A DNA stretch of 64,000 nucleotides from positions 124,001 to 188,000 of the forward strand of contig NZ_JAPJZH010000004.1 of NCBI RefSeq assembly GCF_027889715.1. The letters are read 5' to 3'. The position numbers were made by a program, and so were the translations under genes. The stretch comes from Allohoeflea poritis. GTDB taxonomy: Bacteria > Pseudomonadota > Alphaproteobacteria > Rhizobiales > Rhizobiaceae. Every line of letters begins with the position of its first letter. Positions within the stretch are counted from its first letter, which is position 1. Below the pieces are notes generated by a model. The model made no database searches and had not been told where the DNA came from. It saw only the letters and a program-made list of their open reading frames with translations. Shown piece by piece: positions 47,180 through 56,577 of this stretch.

Positions 47180-48703
47180 ATGTCGAATGCCCAGACGTTC
47201 GAGAGACAGGGCCGGCCCCTGGCGGTGACGAACTGGCCGGCCATTGTCGGATGCGCGGCCGTTGTCGCACTTTCCGTTCTGTTGAATGCCAGGATCGGCA
47301 CGAATACCGATGTGTCCTGGATCATCACGATCCTCGAGAGGATGGCCGCCGGAGAGCGCCTTTATCACGACATCGTGGAAACAAATCCGCCATTTACCAT
47401 GTGGCTCTACCAACCCGCATTCCAGCTGGCGCAGTTTCTTTCAATCAGGCCTGAAACAGCGGTTTTCATTTTCACCTACCTTGCCGGACTGGCCTCGCTG
47501 GCGCTCACATACCGCATCACGGAGCGCGCGGGCCTTACCTCAAACGAGACCCATTGGTGGCTCTGGCCGGCGCTGGCGGCAGTATTCTTTGTCCTTCCGG
47601 GCAGTGTGTTTGCCCAACGCGAACATGTCGGCCTGATGATGCTTCTGCCGCTTCTGGCGATCCAGGCCTGGCGCATGCGCGAGGATGCGCAAAGCCAAAT
47701 TCCCGCTTATCTGGCGATTGTTGCCGGCGCTGCCGGATCGGTGATCATTCTCGTCAAACCGCATTGGGCACTCGCCATCGTGTTTCCCGCCATCTATGTC
47801 GCCTGGTCACGGCGCTCAATTCTGTCCGTGTTCCGGCTGGAATACTGGGTTATCGGAGCAATCGCGGCGGCTTATATGGCAAGTGTGCTTGTGTTGTATC
47901 CGGTATTTCTTGAGAGCATGTATCCGATGCTCAAACAGCTCTATCTGCCGATCAGCAACGCATCGGGCCGGTGGACGCCGATCTTCGTCAAATTCATCCT
48001 CCTGCTGGCGGTCTGGAGCCTGTTGCGCATGCAAAGCGCAAAAGCGCCGTTGTCCGATATTACCGTTCTGGCGTCGATCGGGTTCTTTGCCGGAATGTAC
48101 GGGCTGGGAAAGGGCTGGGATTACCACCTGTACCCATCCATCGCCACCGGCATGATCGCATCGGTGGTGGCGCTGGATGCTGCTTTGCGCACAGCTAGGC
48201 GGGCCAGCATCATATGCTGGATGGCCGTTTTCATGGGGTGCATCGCATCGCTTTACTTCGGTCTTACGAACCATGTCCGAAAGGGTCCTGAGCCGGCTAT
48301 CGTTGAAGCAATCCGCGATCATCACGAAAAGCCGGCCATCGCCGTGGTCGGCGCCGATATCGGCCTGGCATTTCCGCTCACGCGATTGGTCAACGGAACG
48401 TTTCATTCAGCCTATTGCAGCGACTGGGCCAGCGCGCACGCCCTTATCCGGTTGATCAGGGAAAAGTCCTCCCTCAGCGACGGCGACAGACTCTGGCTCG
48501 AGACGTTCCTCGCCACATATATCGATGCCAAGATCGCGGAGTTCACGGACCATGATCCGGATATCGTGATCGTTTCGCAAAACACGCTTTGGGCAAAACA
48601 CCTGCTTGCCGAAGACGCGTTTCAATCCGTGATGTTGCGCTACGAACCGCTGGTGGAGAACCAGCGTTATGTCGTTTTCAAACGCAAGGCGGATGCTACA
48701 TAG
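47180..48703 (+). CDS. Polytopic membrane protein, possible GT-C glycosyltransferase
   Basis: This 507-residue protein has about ten predicted helices followed by a soluble C-terminal part of about 110 residues. After the first helix, the loop DVSWIITILERMAAGERLYH runs into DIVETNPPF, which resembles the first periplasmic loop of ArnT/GT39-type enzymes where an acidic residue serves catalysis. That would make it the transferase moving the flipped sugar to its acceptor (a GtrC role). The similarity is weak, so I leave the function open. ATG 47180 follows GGCGGAGG closely. Confidence 0.6.
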   Translation: MSNAQTFERQGRPLAVTNWPAIVGCAAVVALSVLLNARIGTNTDVSWIITILERMAAGERLYHDIVETNPPFTMWLYQPAFQLAQFLSIRPETAVFIFTYLAGLASLALTYRITERAGLTSNETHWWLWPALAAVFFVLPGSVFAQREHVGLMMLLPLLAIQAWRMREDAQSQIPAYLAIVAGAAGSVIILVKPHWALAIVFPAIYVAWSRRSILSVFRLEYWVIGAIAAAYMASVLVLYPVFLESMYPMLKQLYLPISNASGRWTPIFVKFILLLAVWSLLRMQSAKAPLSDITVLASIGFFAGMYGLGKGWDYHLYPSIATGMIASVVALDAALRTARRASIICWMAVFMGCIASLYFGLTNHVRKGPEPAIVEAIRDHHEKPAIAVVGADIGLAFPLTRLVNGTFHSAYCSDWASAHALIRLIREKSSLSDGDRLWLETFLATYIDAKIAEFTDHDPDIVIVSQNTLWAKHLLAEDAFQSVMLRYEPLVENQRYVVFKRKADAT

Positions 48704-48831
48704 CCGTTTTTGTGATCCGTCGACCGATTTCGGGCGGGTTCCTACCGGATCCATCGGCCGGTGGACGACCTGACGTGGCAGGTTTCTTAATCATTTTCCG
48801 CTAATGCTGCGTGCAACCAAGGGAGCGATCG

Positions 48832-49920
48832 ATGGTGCCGAACCGTGCCTACATGAGCGCTTTGGTCCACGAGACCGTTGCCGTCACCAAGAGCAACCGC
48901 ATACTCTTCATCCTTATTGCGCTCTATGCGCTGACGGGATCCGTCTATGTGTGGGCAACTGTAGGATTTTCCCTCGATCCCTATCGGGTCTATGGCTGGC
49001 TCTGGCTGAAGAACTATCTGCTGATCTTTCCGGTCGCTCTGTTCGGCGCGGGAGCGATACGCATCATCCTGCGGCTGGATGAGCGGCGGAAGCTGGCTTT
49101 TCGCCACATGTTTTCCTCCAGACGCATGGCGCATTTCTTGGCCGGTACGGTGCTGATGCTCGCCCTCATGCCGTTTCAGGCAACCTTCACGGCCATCAAG
49201 AACGCGCTTTCGGTCAACGGCTTCCTCTACGACGAGGTCCAGGCGAATATCGACAAGCTGATCCATTTCGACACCGATCCGTGGCAATTGCTTTTCCGGC
49301 TAACAGATAGCCAGGCATTTCTCTGTCTTGTGGAAGTCAACTACATGGTCGTGTGGTTCGTGCTCTGCTTCGGCATCCTTTACTGGGTGGCCGTTTCGCC
49401 GAATACGTCCGGTTTCCGCGTCCGCTACATCATTACATTCATGCTGGTGTGGTTCGTCGTCGGCAATCTCCTCGCAGGAGCCTTTATTTCCGCCGGCCCG
49501 GTCTATTACGGCCATGTGACCGGCGATTTCGCGCGTTTCGGCGATCAACTGGAGCTGCTCGCCCGCAACGAGGGGCACTTCAATGCGGCTGTGAAATATC
49601 AGAACTATCTGTGGCTGCTTCGCGAAAACAACGTTACGGGGCTTGGATCGGGCATCTCCGCTTTCCCGAGCGTTCACGTCGCGCTGACGATGATGAACGC
49701 GCTCTTTGTCTATGAATTCAACCGCAAGCTGGGATGGGCGTTCTTCGCCTATACGGCGTTCATCGTTTTCAGTTCGGTCTATCTAGCCTGGCACTACGCC
49801 ATCGACGGCTATGTCGCGATCCCGGTTACGCTGGCCCTGTATTACGCGGTGCGCAACCTGCCCATCGCCAGGCCGGTTCCGCAGGATCGGGAAACCGCGA
49901 TTGCGCACCCGGCATCCTGA
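48832..49920 (+). CDS. PAP2-superfamily membrane phosphatase-like protein
   Basis: This 362-residue protein has several membrane helices. The two C-terminal PAP2 motifs are SAFPSVHVALTMMNA (catalytic His) and VYLAWHYAIDGYVAI (nucleophile-type His plus Asp), as in the PAP2_3 group related to inositolphosphotransferases. Members hydrolyse or transfer lipid phosphates, for instance undecaprenyl pyrophosphate or phosphatidate. ATG 48832 has AGGGAG upstream and is preferred over a GTG seven codons earlier. It converges with a second PAP2 gene. Confidence 0.8.
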   Translation: MVPNRAYMSALVHETVAVTKSNRILFILIALYALTGSVYVWATVGFSLDPYRVYGWLWLKNYLLIFPVALFGAGAIRIILRLDERRKLAFRHMFSSRRMAHFLAGTVLMLALMPFQATFTAIKNALSVNGFLYDEVQANIDKLIHFDTDPWQLLFRLTDSQAFLCLVEVNYMVVWFVLCFGILYWVAVSPNTSGFRVRYIITFMLVWFVVGNLLAGAFISAGPVYYGHVTGDFARFGDQLELLARNEGHFNAAVKYQNYLWLLRENNVTGLGSGISAFPSVHVALTMMNALFVYEFNRKLGWAFFAYTAFIVFSSVYLAWHYAIDGYVAIPVTLALYYAVRNLPIARPVPQDRETAIAHPAS

Positions 49921-50022
49921 GGCAGGAGCACACCTCCGGTATCGGCCGCGCCGGACTTTATCAATCTGTAAAACCTGCCCGGGTTCAGGACATAGACATG
50001 TCCCTGGCCTGAGCGCCGGGGC

Positions 50023-51045
50023 TTACTCGCCGGTTGCGTGCCGCATCATGTCCTTTGTCGCCGCCACCGGACCAAGGTGCGGTTGGCCGGCCGCCGGCGG
50101 TGCGAAAAGCGTCCGGTAACGATCGGTCCGTTCGAACGCACGGCAAACGACCACGGCAATGGCTGCGCCGGCGAACAGGTCGACAAAATAGTGACCGCCC
50201 CAGACCGGTGTCGATGCAATCATCACCACCGTGTAGCAGAGCACCGGGATGTAAAGCAGACTACGTCGGTAGGCATATGCCAATACGATGCCCGCTGCCG
50301 TGTCAAACGACGGAAATGTCGTCAATCCAGGCAAGTCGAATACATTGAACGTGTAGGTGTCGGCGTTACGCAACGCTTCAAGGATTGGAATGGAATACCA
50401 GCCGGGACGCGTTGCAAATTGATCCAGTAACTCCGGCCTCTCCAATGCATATCCGACCGCCGCAACTGCCGGAAAGAACATGCCAATGACCGTGCACACA
50501 ATCGCAGTCGTTGTGAAGGTGACGACGAAAAACCGCGCGGCCTCGATCCGCCCGAGCAAGAAAAGGCCAATGAAACCGGCGACACTTGTGGGCGTCAGGC
50601 TGACATAGGCCAAATCGAGAATACGGATCAGCGCCGGACGATCGGCAACGAAGGAGAAATAGGCATTCCAGTCCAGGAAGAAGGCACGGTCCCAGGCCAG
50701 AAGCATCGCATCGGCATAGGGGATGTCCGTCATCATCGTGATATGGTTGAACAGGCGCAGTGCCACCCAGCCCAACAGGATGAATGCGTAACCCTCAAAA
50801 AAGGTCTGCAGCTTTTCGATCAGCCGCCGTGAAGATGGCGTCGTGACAAGTAAAACGCCGCCTCTTTTGGCATTCAGCAGCCAGTAGTTGGCCGCAACGA
50901 CGCACAGCAATCCGATTCCCGAGCCTGCGGTTCCCAGCAACGAGCGCAGGTCCACTCGGTGACCAGCCAGATAGATATATGCAAAATCAAAGGCAGCCAA
51001 CAGCGCCAGTCCGACGAACCAGCGCCTTCCGGGAAAGGTCAGCAT
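50023..51045 (-). CDS. PAP2-like membrane protein with altered catalytic motif
   Basis: This multi-helix protein of 340 residues (from ATG 51045; 344 from an in-frame ATG at 51057) ends in a PAP2-like domain. The central motif reads FPSFDTAAGIVLAYAY, with Asp where active family members have His (PSxH). The last motif WGGHYFVDLFAGAAI is intact (His and Asp). The DNA clearly gives GAC at this site. It may be inactive as a phosphatase, or it may have a different role. It is convergent with the other PAP2 gene, 102 bases away. Confidence 0.72.
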   Translation of the reverse strand: MLTFPGRRWFVGLALLAAFDFAYIYLAGHRVDLRSLLGTAGSGIGLLCVVAANYWLLNAKRGGVLLVTTPSSRRLIEKLQTFFEGYAFILLGWVALRLFNHITMMTDIPYADAMLLAWDRAFFLDWNAYFSFVADRPALIRILDLAYVSLTPTSVAGFIGLFLLGRIEAARFFVVTFTTTAIVCTVIGMFFPAVAAVGYALERPELLDQFATRPGWYSIPILEALRNADTYTFNVFDLPGLTTFPSFDTAAGIVLAYAYRRSLLYIPVLCYTVVMIASTPVWGGHYFVDLFAGAAIAVVVCRAFERTDRYRTLFAPPAAGQPHLGPVAATKDMMRHATGE

Positions 51046-51107
51046 GTCAGGCTCCAATTCAACACCGGGAGCCTAGCAAAGCACTGTTAAGGAAGTGCCA
51101 ATTCTCA

Positions 51108-51136
51108 AGGCTGTGGTGACCATTTAACCACAGCCT
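51108..51136 (-). terminator. Hairpin at the end of coaA (his-coaA operon end)
   Basis: AGGCTGTGGT and ACCACAGCCT form a perfect 10-base stem with a 9-base loop that overlaps the coaA stop codon. Only a weak T-containing stretch follows on the minus strand, so it may stabilise the mRNA end or terminate with help. Confidence 0.5.
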
Positions 51137-52127
51137 AAAGCTTGCGCAGCGCCACCTGCTCGATCAGGTGATCGTCGCCCTTGTGCAGGATGAGATCGGC
51201 GCGGGGGCGGGTGGGCAGGATGTTCTCGCGCAGGTTCCGCAGGTTGATGTTTTCCCAAAGGCCGTTTGCGATGGCCAGTGCCGCATCCTCGGAAATCGTG
51301 GAGTAGCGGTGGAAGAAGGATTGCGGGTTCTTGAACGCCGTCTCGCGCAGCCGCATGAAGCGCTCCACATACCAGTTGTGGATGCGTTCCTCCTGGGCGT
51401 CGATATAGATCGAAAAGTCGAAGAAATCCGATACGAAGGGGATGATCTTGCCATCCTCCGGCAGGTCCCGTACCTGCAAAACGTTGATGCCTTCGAAAAT
51501 CAGGATGTCGGGTCGGTCGATGACGACGAATTCGCCGGGCATGACATCGTAGGTCAGGTGCGAATAGCAGGGCGCCTTGACGTTCGGGCGCCCCGCCTTG
51601 ATGTCGGACAGGAATTTCAGGACCGAGCTGACATCATAGCTTTCCGGGAAGCCCTTGCGGTCCATCAGATTCTCGCGCCGCAACACCTCGTTGGGCAAGA
51701 GGAAGCCGTCCGTCGTCACAAGATCGACCTTCGGGCTGCCGGACCAGCGGGTCAGGAGTTCTTTCAGGATACGGGCCGTCGTCGATTTGCCGACGGCAAC
51801 GGAGCCGGCAATGCCGATGATAAAGGGCGTCTTGGTGACATTCGGCAGCGACAGGAAGCTGCGTCGCTGGTCGAACAGCAGCTTGGAAGCCTCGACATGC
51901 GCATAAAGCAGACGCGACAGGGACAGATAGATGCGGCGCACCTCGTCCAGATCGACAGGGTCGTTCAACGAGCGCAGCCGCTCGACCTCGTCCTTGTTGA
52001 GGGTCAGAGGCGTGTCGTCGCGGAACTCCGCCCAGCGCTCGGCGGAAAAGAACCGGTAGGGTGAATAGTCGCCGGGCTCAAAATGATTGAGCTCCTCCTG
52101 CGGCCAGTCAGCAACGTCGTCATTCAT
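51135..52127 (-). CDS. coaA: Pantothenate kinase (type I)
   Basis: This 330-residue enzyme phosphorylates pantothenate in the first step of coenzyme A synthesis. The P-loop is [19 protein letters not shown] (about residue 100). [20 protein letters not shown] and [11 protein letters not shown] are family signatures, and the C-terminal [14 protein letters not shown] is conserved. Its ATG overlaps the hisE stop (ATGA), so it is the last gene of the his operon. coaE, the last enzyme of the pathway, begins to appear at the right edge of the window. Confidence 0.97.
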   Translation of the reverse strand: MNDDVADWPQEELNHFEPGDYSPYRFFSAERWAEFRDDTPLTLNKDEVERLRSLNDPVDLDEVRRIYLSLSRLLYAHVEASKLLFDQRRSFLSLPNVTKTPFIIGIAGSVAVGKSTTARILKELLTRWSGSPKVDLVTTDGFLLPNEVLRRENLMDRKGFPESYDVSSVLKFLSDIKAGRPNVKAPCYSHLTYDVMPGEFVVIDRPDILIFEGINVLQVRDLPEDGKIIPFVSDFFDFSIYIDAQEERIHNWYVERFMRLRETAFKNPQSFFHRYSTISEDAALAIANGLWENINLRNLRENILPTRPRADLILHKGDDHLIEQVALRKL

Positions 52128-52447
52128 GATCCAGCACGGCTCGCTTTCTCCTCAAGCCCGGACCGGGCTGTGCGGTTTTCAAGCTCGGCCATGACATCGT
52201 CGAGTGGAATATCGGCGATCTTGAGAACAACAAGCAGATGATAGAGGACATCGGCTGCCTCGGCCGTCAGACCGGCCCGGTCTGCGGTAACGGCGGCGAT
52301 CGCTGCTTCAACCGCCTCCTCGCCGAGCTTCTGGGCCGCCTTTTCCTGTCCCTTAGCGACAAGCTTTGCCGTCCAGGACTCCTCCACGGGCGCACCCGCC
52401 CGGGCGGCAATGATGGTTTCCAGATCGGCTAGCGTAAAGGCGCTCAT
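52124..52447 (-). CDS. hisE: Phosphoribosyl-ATP pyrophosphatase
   Basis: This 107-residue all-alpha enzyme removes pyrophosphate from PR-ATP, the second step of histidine synthesis. [20 protein letters not shown] and [10 protein letters not shown] hold the Mg-binding acidic residues, followed by [16 protein letters not shown]. It lies 33 bases after hisF. HisI is a separate protein in this lineage and is not in the window. Confidence 0.96.
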   Translation of the reverse strand: MSAFTLADLETIIAARAGAPVEESWTAKLVAKGQEKAAQKLGEEAVEAAIAAVTADRAGLTAEAADVLYHLLVVLKIADIPLDDVMAELENRTARSGLEEKASRAGS

Positions 52448-52480
52448 ATAAAGCTCCGCACCGTCATAGGTTCAAATGGC

Positions 52481-53257
52481 TCAATCGAGCCGCATGGCAA
52501 CACCGGCATCGGCCATATGTTTCTTGGCTTCTTCAATCGTATAGGTGCCGAAGTGAAAAATCGAGGCCGCAAGGACGGCCGTGGCGTGGCCGTCGCGAAC
52601 GCCCTCGACCAGATGGTCGAGCGTGCCGACGCCGCCGGAAGCGATGACCGGCACGGTCACAGCGTCCGCGACAGCGCGGGTCAGGGGTATGTTGTAGCCA
52701 AGCTTGGTGCCGTCGCGGTCCATGGAGGTAAGCATGATCTCGCCGGCGCCCAGGTCAACGACCTTGCGGGCGAATTCGACGGCATCGATACCGGTCGGCA
52801 CGCGACCGCCATGGGTGAAGATCTCCCAGCGGCCTTCCTCGTGCGGCTGCGAGACCGTCTTGGCGTCGATCGAAACGACGATGCACTGGTTGCCGAACTT
52901 GTCGGCGGCCTCGGCGACGAAATCGGGATTTTTGACTGCGGTCGTATTGATCGACACCTTGTCGGCGCCGGCCAGCAGCAGCTTTCGGATATCAGCGATG
53001 GTGCGCACGCCACCGCCGACCGTCAGCGGCATGAAACACTGTTCGGCGGTGCGGGCGACGACGTCGAAGATCGTATCGCGGTTGTCGGACGAGGCGGTGA
53101 TGTCCAGAAAGCACAGCTCATCGGCGCCGGCGGCGTCATAGACCCGCGCCGCCTCGACCGGATCGCCGGCATCGATCAGATCGACAAAGTTGACGCCCTT
53201 GACGACGCGGCCGTCTTTCACGTCCAGACAGGGGATAATGCGTGCCTTGAGCGTCAT
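52481..53257 (-). CDS. hisF: Imidazole glycerol phosphate synthase subunit HisF (cyclase)
   Basis: This 258-residue TIM barrel receives ammonia from HisH and forms IGP and AICAR from [24 protein letters not shown] starts the barrel with catalytic Asp11. [14 protein letters not shown] and [16 protein letters not shown] are the two phosphate-binding halves. It overlaps hisA by four bases (ATGA). Confidence 0.98.
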   Translation of the reverse strand: MTLKARIIPCLDVKDGRVVKGVNFVDLIDAGDPVEAARVYDAAGADELCFLDITASSDNRDTIFDVVARTAEQCFMPLTVGGGVRTIADIRKLLLAGADKVSINTTAVKNPDFVAEAADKFGNQCIVVSIDAKTVSQPHEEGRWEIFTHGGRVPTGIDAVEFARKVVDLGAGEIMLTSMDRDGTKLGYNIPLTRAVADAVTVPVIASGGVGTLDHLVEGVRDGHATAVLAASIFHFGTYTIEEAKKHMADAGVAMRLD

Positions 53258-53997
53258 TTTCCGTTTTCCCGCGCCTCGGCCAGCAATGCCAGCGCTTCCC
53301 CGGAATCGATGCGGCCATCATACAGCGCGCGGCCCGATATCGCGCCTTCCAGGCGCGCGGCGTCGGGCATGGTCATGCGCACGATGTCGGCCATGGATGC
53401 AAGGCCGCCGGACGCAATGACCGGAATCTGTACTGCATCGGCCAGCACCAGGGTCGATTCCCAGTTGATGCCGGTCAGGACGCCGTCCCGGTCGATATCG
53501 GTATAGATGATCGCCGCGACACCGGCGCCCTCGAAACGTCGGGCGAGCTCCACGGCCTCAAGCTCCGAGGCCTCGGCCCAGCCCTCGACAGCCACCTTGC
53601 CGCCGCGCGCATCGATGCCGACGGCGATCCGATCGGGAAAACGCCGGCAGGCCTCCTTCACCAGATCCGGGTCGCGCACGGCGACCGTGCCGAGAATGAC
53701 GCGGGCAAGTCCCTTGTCCAGCCAGTCCTCGATGTGATCCAGCGAGCGGATGCCGCCACCGAGCTGCACCGGATTGCCGGTGGTCTTCAGGATCGCTTCG
53801 ACGGCTTCGCCGTTGACGCTCTGCCCGGCAAAGGCGCCGTTGAGATCGACCACGTGGAGCCAGGAGAAGCCCTGTTCCTCAAAAGCAGCCGCCTGCGCCG
53901 CCGGATCGGTGTTATAGACCGTCGCGGAATCCATTTCGCCGAGCTTGAGGCGCACGCATTCGCCGTCTTTCAGATCAATGGCCGGAAACAGGATCAT
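53254..53997 (-). CDS. hisA: ProFAR isomerase HisA
   Basis: This 247-residue TIM barrel opens the ribose ring of ProFAR to give [22 protein letters not shown] begins the barrel with the catalytic Asp. [13 protein letters not shown] and [13 protein letters not shown] bind the two phosphates, and [12 protein letters not shown] has the second catalytic Asp. ATG 53997 overlaps the hisH stop; three upstream codons (MDA) also lie in frame. Confidence 0.97.
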   Translation of the reverse strand: MILFPAIDLKDGECVRLKLGEMDSATVYNTDPAAQAAAFEEQGFSWLHVVDLNGAFAGQSVNGEAVEAILKTTGNPVQLGGGIRSLDHIEDWLDKGLARVILGTVAVRDPDLVKEACRRFPDRIAVGIDARGGKVAVEGWAEASELEAVELARRFEGAGVAAIIYTDIDRDGVLTGINWESTLVLADAVQIPVIASGGLASMADIVRMTMPDAARLEGAISGRALYDGRIDSGEALALLAEARENGK

Positions 53998-54644
53998 GGC
54001 GTCCACTTCAGAAAATTGGCGATCAGCGCGAGTCCGAGCTTCTGGCTTTTCTCGGGGTGAAACTGGGTGCCCGCACGGTTCTCATGCGCCACGGCGGCTG
54101 TGACCGCTCCGCCGTAGTCGGTGACCGCGACTACATCCGACGCGTCTTCGGCATCCAGATAATAGGAATGCACGAAATAGGCGTGCAGGCCCGCGGGTCC
54201 GGTCGCGATGCCTTCGAACAGCGGGTGCGGACGCTGCAAGTCCAGCGTGTTCCAGCCGATCTGCGGAATCTTGAGGTCCGGATCGGCGGGCTGCATCAGG
54301 CGCACGTCGCCGGACACCCAATCGAAGCCCGGGGTTTCGACCTTTTCCAGCCCGCGCGTCGCCATGAGCTGCATGCCGACACAGATGCCGAGAAACGGAC
54401 GTGCCTTATGCTCGACGGCCTCAAACAGCGCTTCCTCCATGCCATCAACGGCGGCGAGACCGCTGCGGCAGTCGGCAAAGGCGCCGACACCCGGAAGAAC
54501 GATCCGGTCCGCCTTGGCGACGGTTTGCGGCTCGCTCGTCAGCAGGATATCGGCATCGACGCCGCTTTCGCGTGCGGCGCGCTCAAAGGCCTTGGTGGCC
54601 GAGCGCAGATTGCCTGATCCATAGTCGATGATGGCGACTTTCAT
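53994..54644 (-). CDS. hisH: Imidazole glycerol phosphate synthase subunit HisH (glutaminase)
   Basis: This 216-residue class I amidotransferase provides ammonia to His[18 protein letters not shown] is the N-terminal signature, [12 protein letters not shown] has the nucleophile Cys, and [10 protein letters not shown] has the catalytic His-x-Glu. The gene starts seven bases after the DUF2628 gene. Confidence 0.98.
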   Translation of the reverse strand: MKVAIIDYGSGNLRSATKAFERAARESGVDADILLTSEPQTVAKADRIVLPGVGAFADCRSGLAAVDGMEEALFEAVEHKARPFLGICVGMQLMATRGLEKVETPGFDWVSGDVRLMQPADPDLKIPQIGWNTLDLQRPHPLFEGIATGPAGLHAYFVHSYYLDAEDASDVVAVTDYGGAVTAAVAHENRAGTQFHPEKSQKLGLALIANFLKWTP

Positions 54645-54651
54645 CTAAAGA

Positions 54652-55137
54652 TCAGCCTCTGTTTTCGTAGTCCAGCAAGCCGAGAGCAGGTCCCGAACCC
54701 ACCGGCGCGGGGCCGGTGGCCGCTTCTTTGCCGAATGCGGGCGCAGGACGTGGCTTTTGCTGGTTTGTCTGTGCGGCAGCGGAGAAGAAAATTTCCTCGG
54801 CGGTGGCATGGTCCGGCGCATCGATGACGGCGCGCAAATCCCAACCCTGCCGTTCCTTCTTCGCAATGCGCCAATTGTTGCCCTCGAGCGCGACGAACAG
54901 CGATATCATGACCGACGACACCGTGAAGACGGTTGACCAGGCGGGAAGCTGGCTGATGGCCACCGCGATCGCCACCGACAAGAGCAGCAGCATGATGGCG
55001 GCAAACCACAACCGGTTCCACAAAAGCCAGATGACGGGGACGATCAGTGCGAGCAAGGAGAAACCGTCGCGGATCAGAGCCGCCCGCTCATCCTTTTCGC
55101 AGCCATCCGGGGGCGTCAATACAACATAACTTGCCAT
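54652..55137 (-). CDS. DUF2628 family membrane protein in the his operon
   Basis: This 161-residue protein starts MASYVVLTPPDGCEKDERA and has a hydrophobic central region (about 25-70) that may form two or three helices (LLALIVPVIWLLWNRLWFAA and WSTVFTVSSVMISLFVALEG). A soluble tail follows, ending in LGLLDYENRG. The family is unknown and usually lies between hisB and hisH in this order, as here (14 bases after hisB, 7 before hisH). A frame open to 55419 overlaps hisB and is not used. Confidence 0.82.
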   Translation of the reverse strand: MASYVVLTPPDGCEKDERAALIRDGFSLLALIVPVIWLLWNRLWFAAIMLLLLSVAIAVAISQLPAWSTVFTVSSVMISLFVALEGNNWRIAKKERQGWDLRAVIDAPDHATAEEIFFSAAAQTNQQKPRPAPAFGKEAATGPAPVGSGPALGLLDYENRG

Positions 55138-55150
55138 CGCGATTCGCGCC

Positions 55151-55759
55151 TCAGGCCAGGGTTCCCTTTGTCGACGGTATGCGGTCCGCCTGGCGCGGAT
55201 CGATTTCCGTCGCCGTTCGCAGGACCCTTGCGACCGCCTTGAAGCATGTCTCGGCAATATGGTGATTATTGGCACCGTAAAGGTTTGTGACATGCAGGGT
55301 GATGCCGGCATTCTGCGCCAGCGCCTGGAAGAACTCGCGGCACAGTTCGGTGTCGAACGTACCGATCTTTGACGACGAGAACTCCGCGTCCCAGACAAGG
55401 AACGGCCGGCCCGACACATCGATGGCGGCCGTCGTCAGCGTCTCGTCCATGGCGAGATCGAGCGATGCGTAGCGCACAATGCCGCGGCGCTCGCCCAGCG
55501 CCTTAGCGATCGCCAGGCCGATCGCAATGCCGGTATCCTCGACCGTGTGGTGGTCGTCAATGTGCAGATCGCCCTTTGCCGAAATTTCCATGTCGATCAG
55601 CGAATGGCGGGAAAGCTGGTCCAGCATATGGTCGAAGAAGCCGATGCCCGTATCGATCTTCGACGCGCCCGTGCCGTCGATATCGATCTTCACCGAAATA
55701 TCCGTTTCATTCGTCTTGCGGGCCACTTCGGCCACGCGGTTTTGCCGGGACTCACCCAT
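55151..55759 (-). CDS. hisB: Imidazoleglycerol-phosphate dehydratase
   Basis: This 202-residue single-function HisB dehydrates IGP to imidazole acetol phosphate using Mn. It shows the duplicated metal motifs: [12 protein letters not shown] in the first half and [12 protein letters not shown] in the second, plus [14 protein letters not shown]. The histidinol-phosphatase domain of E. coli HisB is absent, as usual outside enterics. I chose ATG 55759, the family start; longer in-frame starts reach into hslV. It leads the his-coaA operon. Confidence 0.97.
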   Translation of the reverse strand: MGESRQNRVAEVARKTNETDISVKIDIDGTGASKIDTGIGFFDHMLDQLSRHSLIDMEISAKGDLHIDDHHTVEDTGIAIGLAIAKALGERRGIVRYASLDLAMDETLTTAAIDVSGRPFLVWDAEFSSSKIGTFDTELCREFFQALAQNAGITLHVTNLYGANNHHIAETCFKAVARVLRTATEIDPRQADRIPSTKGTLA

Positions 55760-55844
55760 TCGGCATACTCCATGAACCACGATGGGGGCTGCATAACAGG
55801 GCGGCGGGAAAATATCCAGAAAAGCGTGCCGGACCGATTGGGGA

Positions 55845-55875
55845 TTTGCAATGCGGCGCAGGCGTCTTACATAGG
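55845..55875 (+). promoter_or_regulatory. Putative heat-shock (sigma-32 type) promoter of hslVU
   Basis: TTTGCA (55845) is followed, 15 bases after its end, by CTTACATAGG (55866), 48 bases before the hslV start. The dnaK promoter has TTGCA, 16 bases, then CTTATATACG, which is nearly the same layout. Confidence 0.45.
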
Positions 55876-55922
55876 GAAGCCTGACAGGCCTGTTCGGCCG
55901 TTTTGCGTCAAAGGAAGTACCG

Positions 55923-56501
55923 ATGAGTGAACATGATCCCCAGGGCACCATGCATGCCACCACCATTATCACCGTGCGCAAGGGCGACCAGGTGGTGATG
56001 GCCGGTGACGGCCAGGTCAGTCTCGGACAGACGATCATGAAGGGCAATGCGCGCAAGGTGCGGCGCATCAGCTCGGCAAAATCGGGCGGCGGCGAGGTCA
56101 TTGCCGGCTTTGCCGGCGCGACCGCCGACGCCTTCACGCTCATGGAGCGGCTCGAAGCCAAGCTCGAACAGTATCCGGGCCAGCTTATGCGCGCCTGCGT
56201 CGAGCTTGCCAAGGACTGGCGCACCGACCGCTATCTGCGGCGGCTGGAAGCAATGATGCTTGTCGCCGATGCGACGACGACCCTTGCCCTGACCGGCACC
56301 GGTGACGTGCTGGAGCCGGAGCATGGCGCCATCGCCATCGGTTCGGGCGGAAACTACGCCTATGCAGCGGCGCGCGCCCTGATGGACAGCGACAAGAGCG
56401 CCGAGGAGATCGCCCGCCGCGCAATGGAAATCGCCGGCGATATCTGCGTCTACACCAATGACAATATCGTCGTCGAAACGCTGGAAACCGGCGCCTCGTA
56501 A
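55923..56501 (+). CDS. hslV: ATP-dependent protease subunit HslV (ClpQ)
   Basis: This 192-residue proteasome-like peptidase forms a double ring capped by HslU. The sequence [20 protein letters not shown] shows that the nucleophile is Thr13, so a 12-residue propeptide must be removed, unlike E. coli HslV where only Met is cleaved. [14 protein letters not shown] and the C-terminal [13 protein letters not shown] are family features. It diverges from hisB and is followed by hslU after 76 bases. Confidence 0.97.
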   Translation: MSEHDPQGTMHATTIITVRKGDQVVMAGDGQVSLGQTIMKGNARKVRRISSAKSGGGEVIAGFAGATADAFTLMERLEAKLEQYPGQLMRACVELAKDWRTDRYLRRLEAMMLVADATTTLALTGTGDVLEPEHGAIAIGSGGNYAYAAARALMDSDKSAEEIARRAMEIAGDICVYTNDNIVVETLETGAS

Positions 56502-56538
56502 GGCTTGAGACGAGGCCGCGACCCGATATTCCGACAAA

Positions 56539-56555
56539 GGAGCGCACCGCGCTCC
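56539..56555 (+). other. Small hairpin between hslV and hslU
   Basis: GGAGCGC and GCGCTCC form a perfect 7-base stem with a 3-base loop, flanked by AAA before and CTTTC after. It may attenuate transcription or protect the upstream hslV message; the short T-run makes full termination unlikely. Confidence 0.4.
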
Positions 56556-56577
56556 CTTTCAACACAGGTTCTGATCC

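Noticed and set aside
49988-50003. Hairpin GGACAT-AGAC-ATGTCC between the convergent PAP2 genes
   Set aside because: The stem is only six bases with no T-tract on either strand, so it is too weak to call a terminator.
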